NCBI GenBank assembly: GCA_046482855.1
Contig: JAWOEH010000003.1
Span: 1 to 10,333 of the forward strand
Source of the DNA: CAYVSF01 sp046482855
GTDB taxonomy: Bacteria; Bacteroidota; Bacteroidia; Bacteroidales; UBA12077
Direction: 5' to 3'
DNA length: 10,333 nucleotides
A model generated the notes under the pieces. That model saw only the letters and a list, made by a program, of their open reading frames with translations. It did not search any database and was not told where the DNA came from. How positions within the stretch are numbered: the first letter of the stretch is position 1; each line of letters opens with the position of its first letter. The position numbers and the translations under genes were made by a program. Below are positions 7,623 to 10,333 of the stretch, in pieces.

Positions 7623-8216
7623 CTATTCAAAAGGTGCGTTCTGCCGCATTCGACGATTCGACTCTCTTGGTTCCCGCTCATCATTATTTCTGCGATGTTG
7701 CCAATTGCGGCCTCTCCTCTCGCCCCGAGGTTGTTGAGGTATCATTTTGTCGTAAAATTGTAAGAGTTGCTCTTGCTGTTGGGGGGTGCAGAGTTTGCGC
7801 AACTCCATATAATGGGAGGCGCTAATTTTTTTCAGTTCCGCGTGAAGTCGACCAATTTCTTCCGCCAAGAAATTAACGTTAACCGTATCCACTACCTCGC
7901 CAGACAAAACGGTAAGCAATTCGCGTCGTTTTAAATGAAGTTGATCGATAACAGGTCGGGATTCCTGAAACGTTTTTCGCATGATAGTTCTGAATGCTCC
8001 TGCCTGCTTCTCAGAGAAATCCATCTGCTCAATGAATTGTCTGTGAAACCCATCATGCATATGCTCTGGTCGAAAATCGGCACGTTCAGCACGATTCGAA
8101 ACACGTGGCTGAAAGTAGGAACGATACAACTGTGTTCCCAGGGCAGCTAAATTGATTACGGTAATAAAAATAATTCCCGTAATTATGAGTGTTCGTTTAT
8201 TGCTGGCTTTCATCAT
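7623..8216 (-). CDS. Membrane-anchored Spy/CpxP/CnrX-like periplasmic protein (Metal_resist-type fold)
   Basis: A 197-residue protein with an N-terminal hydrophobic segment at about 9-29 and no obvious signal cleavage site, so it is probably anchored with its body in the periplasm. Residues about 60-160 are charged amphipathic helices in the pattern of the Spy/CpxP/ZraP/CnrX superfamily: MDFSEKQAGAFRTI (first helix), RRELLTVLSGE, and LCTPQQQEQLLQFYDKM, a variant of the LTxxQ signature. Possible metal ligands are His52, His54 and His58 just before the fold, plus His94, His125 and His135. Residues 164-191 are strongly basic, with 11 Arg in 28. The start overlaps the anti-sigma gene by 20 nt, suggesting translational coupling; Met2 is an equivalent start. 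In CnrX-type systems this fold senses metal and controls the anti-sigma factor; Spy and CpxP are chaperone or stress sensors. Which applies here is unknown. Fold assignment rests on pattern, not a search. Confidence 0.75.
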   Translation of the reverse strand: MMKASNKRTLIITGIIFITVINLAALGTQLYRSYFQPRVSNRAERADFRPEHMHDGFHRQFIEQMDFSEKQAGAFRTIMRKTFQESRPVIDQLHLKRRELLTVLSGEVVDTVNVNFLAEEIGRLHAELKKISASHYMELRKLCTPQQQEQLLQFYDKMIPQQPRGERRGRNWQHRRNNDEREPRESNRRMRQNAPFE

Positions 8217-8694
8217 TTTCGTCCTTTTTCAAGTTATCAATTTCAGCATCTTCCTCTGCTTGTAACATGTTTGTAGTAAGGGGATCAAGCTTCATTTCAT
8301 TAAAATATAGAGACTCCACATAGGCATCGGCATACGTAGAATCAGTATCGGATTTTGTTGTTTGGCCCAACTGAATTCCCAGGTAAATGCCCAGAAACAA
8401 TACCATAACATAGGCTGCGGGCTGCAGAAATCGAGCTACCAACGACTTTTGTGGTTGAGTAGGTGTTAACAACCGACCCTGTATACGTGTATAGAGAAAT
8501 GGATTAACCGGAACATCAGAAGGAGAAAGAAAGGCATCGACCAGTTTTTCCATCTTTTCTGCTTGTAAACGACAAGCAGAACACTCTTTTAAATGAGCAG
8601 CTACAGCTTGCGCTTGATCCTTAGGCAGAGCATCTGTCAGGTAGTCGGCTAACTTTGATTTATACTTTTTACAGGTTTTCATATGCTTGCTCAT
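8197..8694 (-). CDS. Membrane anti-sigma factor with ZAS (zf-HC2) zinc-binding domain
   Basis: A 165-residue protein. Cys8, then His34-x3-Cys38-x2-Cys41 (HLKECSAC), forms the zinc-binding ZAS motif of cytoplasmic anti-sigma domains that hold ECF sigma factors. One transmembrane helix lies at about 92-110 (AAYVMVLFLGIYLGIQLG). A short periplasmic tail of about 55 residues, rich in Asp and Glu near its end, shows no recognisable sensor domain. The gene follows the sigma gene by 39 nt and overlaps the Spy-like gene by 20 nt. Inferred role: tether the sigma factor at the membrane until a periplasmic signal, possibly through the Spy-like neighbour, causes release. With so little periplasmic domain it probably needs a partner to sense. 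The ATG at 8694 (MSKHM) is used; Met5 is an alternative that keeps Cys8. Confidence 0.9.
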   Translation of the reverse strand: MSKHMKTCKKYKSKLADYLTDALPKDQAQAVAAHLKECSACRLQAEKMEKLVDAFLSPSDVPVNPFLYTRIQGRLLTPTQPQKSLVARFLQPAAYVMVLFLGIYLGIQLGQTTKSDTDSTYADAYVESLYFNEMKLDPLTTNMLQAEEDAEIDNLKKDENDESQQ

Positions 8695-8733
8695 TTATTG
8701 TTTTGACACCACTTTGTCTTTTTTATTACATCA

Positions 8734-9294
8734 TTACATGAATTTTTGCAGATAGGTATAAAGCTTTTTCTTCCCGCGATTCACCAATACCCCTACCTGA
8801 TTTACAGAAATATCCATCACATCGGCCACTTCCTTATAGGACAATTCCTGTAAAGAACTAAGTGTAAGAGCAACCCGTTGTTTATTTGGCAATTTTTCCA
8901 AGGCTTTTTTCAATAGTTGCTCTTCCTCAGTGGCCAACAAACCGCTATCGGCTTCATCAGATTGATTTTGCAAAGCATCCTCATTTCCATGTGTTGATTC
9001 AAAGATATCATCAATAGAGCTCAGGAAACCGCGCCGTTTTTTGCTGCGAATATAATTCAGCGAATAGTTGACAGCGATACGGTAAATCCAGGTAGCGAGC
9101 TTAGCATCTTCCCGAAAGGTTGGTAGCTTATGGTATACCTGAATAAATACCTCCTGCGTAATGTCCTGCGCATCATCCTGATCCTGAACAAACCCATAGC
9201 ATACATTCAGCACCATTTGCTGATAGGTATCAACTAAAGTTTTAAAAGCTTCTTGCTCTCCCCTAAGTATGGCTGTTACCAGGTTGTCGGTCAT
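8734..9294 (-). CDS. ECF-type RNA polymerase sigma factor (RpoE-like)
   Basis: A 186-residue protein from the ATG at 9294. Sigma region 2 covers about 13-88, with the core-binding helix DAQDITQEVFIQVYHKL and the -10 recognition stretch LATWIYRIAVNYSLNYIRSKKR. Region 4 covers about 125-180, with LPNKQRVALTL and the helix-turn-helix LSYKEVADVMDISVNQVGVLVNRGKKKL. A linker of about 35 residues rich in Asp, Glu and Ser separates them. Region 3 is absent, as expected for ECF sigma factors. An in-frame GTG at 9309 would add five residues; the ATG is preferred because family members normally begin close to the 'ILRGEQEAF' helix and neither start has a Shine-Dalgarno. It leads the four-gene cluster with an anti-sigma gene immediately after, so it probably controls its own operon. 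No promoter motif specific to it was recognised upstream. Confidence 0.95.
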   Translation of the reverse strand: MTDNLVTAILRGEQEAFKTLVDTYQQMVLNVCYGFVQDQDDAQDITQEVFIQVYHKLPTFREDAKLATWIYRIAVNYSLNYIRSKKRRGFLSSIDDIFESTHGNEDALQNQSDEADSGLLATEEEQLLKKALEKLPNKQRVALTLSSLQELSYKEVADVMDISVNQVGVLVNRGKKKLYTYLQKFM

Positions 9295-9309
9295 AGAATC
9301 AACATTCAC

Positions 9310-9442
9310 TTATATGAGATAAGACAATCAAATTCAAAAATTATTACATCGGAAAGTCTCTTTTTTTGATCTTTTTTCGAACAAAACAGAGATTATAAAT
9401 GTACACCTTTAGCTATCAGTAAAATAACCTAATTATTTTTGT
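9310..9442. promoter_or_regulatory. Divergent intergenic region between sigma-factor operon and DUF1338 gene
   Basis: This 133-bp AT-rich spacer must hold promoters for both flanking transcription units. On the plus strand TATTTTTG at 9434-9441 fits the -7 consensus TAnnTTTG but abuts the ATG at 9443. On the minus strand the nearest resemblance, TAATTTTTG ending about 40 nt before the sigma start, has one extra spacer base. A T-rich tract at 9359-9378 contains a GATC. No operator, riboswitch or hairpin with a convincing stem was found. Confidence 0.45.
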
Positions 9443-10249
9443 ATGAAGAAAGAAGAAATTTTCACCCGTCTTTGGAAAAACTACATCGATCAAAATCCTG
9501 CTGCCAAGAAAATATACAATTTGTTTTTGGAACAAGGAGAAACCATTCAGAACGATCACATTGCATTCCGCACCTTTAACGATGAGCGTGTTTCCATCGA
9601 TGTTATAGCAAAGCCATTTCTGGATGTTGGTTACGAACCCAAAGACACCTACAACTTTGACCAGAAGCATCTTTTTGCCCGACATTATGAACATAAAACG
9701 GATCAAACAGCCCCCAAAATATTTATTAGTGAGCTTATTTTGGAGGCCTTTAGCGAATACCTGCAAACCCTTATTCGGGAAAAGATTGATGAAATTCCTG
9801 AGGATCTTCTCTCTTCCAGCAAGCTAATTTACGCAGGACGCCCTTGGGAAGAACCTTCTTACACAATTTATGAAAAACTCAGAAAAGAGTCGGAATATGC
9901 CGCATGGATGTATGCATATGGTTATCAAGCAAATCACTTCACTATTTTTATCAATCAATTACAACGTTACAATTCGGTTGAGGAGGTGAATAAATTTCTA
10001 AAATCGCACGGGTTTATTATGAATACTTCCGGAGGCGAAGTCAAAGGCTCTCCGGAGAAAGGGCTTGAACAATCCAGTATAAAAGCCAACCGTATTGAAG
10101 TAGCATTTACAGAAGGGACAAGAATTATTCCTGCTTGCTATTACGAATTTGCTAAGCGTTATGTAATGAAAGATGGACAATTATATCAGGGATTTATTGC
10201 ACAATCGGCCGATAAGATCTTCGAAAGTACCGATTATTATCAGGAGTAA
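9443..10249 (+). CDS. DUF1338 protein of the HglS (2-oxoadipate dioxygenase/decarboxylase) superfamily
   Basis: A 268-residue soluble protein without signal peptide or membrane segment. It matches the short form of DUF1338: NDHIAFRTF near the N-terminus (His39), YGYQANHFTIFIN in the middle (His165), and a C-terminal block from ANRIEVAFTEG through IPACYYEFAKRY to LYQGFIAQSADKIFEST. The family is a VOC-fold Fe(II) enzyme; characterised members (bacterial HglS, plant FLO7) convert 2-oxoadipate to 2-hydroxyglutarate in lysine catabolism. By position, His39, His165 and a Glu in the C-terminal block (probably Glu235 of YYEFAKRY) are the likely metal triad; that alignment is mine and untested. The short form lacks the longer insertions of HglS, so the substrate may differ. 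No lysine-pathway gene is seen nearby. The ATG is followed by the normal family start MKKEEIFTRLW; there is no Shine-Dalgarno. Confidence 0.88.
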   Translation: MKKEEIFTRLWKNYIDQNPAAKKIYNLFLEQGETIQNDHIAFRTFNDERVSIDVIAKPFLDVGYEPKDTYNFDQKHLFARHYEHKTDQTAPKIFISELILEAFSEYLQTLIREKIDEIPEDLLSSSKLIYAGRPWEEPSYTIYEKLRKESEYAAWMYAYGYQANHFTIFINQLQRYNSVEEVNKFLKSHGFIMNTSGGEVKGSPEKGLEQSSIKANRIEVAFTEGTRIIPACYYEFAKRYVMKDGQLYQGFIAQSADKIFESTDYYQE

Positions 10250-10333
10250 TACAAAATCATCGGGGGTTAGTAGTTGGTTGCCTATATTTATTTTGCAAAT
10301 TAAACACTGACAAGAACTTCGGAGGTTGGCTGC
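10250..10333. other. Non-coding window end
   Basis: Eighty-four bases after the DUF1338 stop. No plus-strand ATG, terminator hairpin or recognisable motif was found. A minus-strand gene could enter from outside and end here (one minus frame stops at about 10291-10293), but the visible peptide of ten residues is too short to identify. Confidence 0.4.

Noticed and set aside
8708..8721. Small inverted repeat between sigma and anti-sigma genes (GACA/TGTC)
   Set aside because: Only a 4-bp stem with a 6-nt loop and no T tract in the right place; expected by chance.
9295..9309. GTG start five codons upstream of the sigma-factor ATG
   Set aside because: Possible, but GTG starts are less common, no ribosome binding site favours it, and the ATG start already gives a full sigma region 2.
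9359..9380. T-rich tract with central GATC in the divergent spacer
   Set aside because: No paired stem of terminator quality and no repeat copies; treated as ordinary AT-rich promoter DNA.
9416..9766. 116-codon open frame on the minus strand
   Set aside because: Antisense to the N-terminal half of the DUF1338 gene, with no recognisable motifs; a frame shadow.
10250..10333. Possible end of a minus-strand gene entering from outside the window
   Set aside because: Only about ten residues would be visible before a stop; nothing can be identified.

Overview
The window looks like a chromosomal segment of a free-living or gut-associated member of the Bacteroidota, probably near the Marinilabiliales/Bacteroidales/Cytophagales. 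This is an inference from four things. One secreted protease ends in a type IX secretion (Por) sorting domain. An outer-membrane barrel protein has the carboxypeptidase-regulatory/plug/barrel layout typical of the phylum. Leaders are AT-rich and mostly lack Shine-Dalgarno sequences. Two TAnnTTTG-like -7 boxes are present. No mobile element, CRISPR array, tRNA or rRNA was found, and no intergenic gap exceeds about 150 bp.

Layout. Positions 1-1181 (minus) hold the N-terminal two-thirds or so of a C69-family dipeptidase, cut by the window edge. Positions 1314-3905 (minus) encode a large secreted papain-like (C1) protease with lectin-like, PKD, PPC-like and T9SS sorting domains. It ends in its own terminator (1262-1289). 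Positions 4045-4536 (minus) encode a four-helix DoxX/DUF417-like membrane protein, followed by a terminator at 3954-3984. It is divergent from a bacteriohemerythrin at 4672-5067 (plus). A 15-bp hairpin at 5081-5118 separates the hemerythrin from a convergent four-gene cluster on the minus strand.

That cluster, read from 9294 down to 5138, contains an ECF sigma factor, a zinc-finger (ZAS/zf-HC2) membrane anti-sigma factor, a membrane-anchored Spy/CpxP/CnrX-like periplasmic protein, and an 816-residue outer-membrane beta-barrel protein. The second and third genes overlap by 20 nt and the other gaps are 39 and 34 nt, so they probably form one operon. The arrangement resembles the CnrH-CnrY-CnrX sigma/anti-sigma/sensor system of Cupriavidus, with an outer-membrane protein added. 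It is the most interesting feature of the window. Diverging from the sigma gene, 9443-10249 (plus) encodes a short DUF1338 protein of the HglS (2-oxoadipate dioxygenase/decarboxylase) superfamily.

How the genes may work together. The dipeptidase and the secreted protease could act in succession on external protein. Hemerythrin and the DoxX-like protein may share an oxygen or redox theme. The sigma cluster would sense an envelope or metal signal through the Spy-like protein and adjust an outer-membrane barrel. All of these links are inferred from gene order and domain families.
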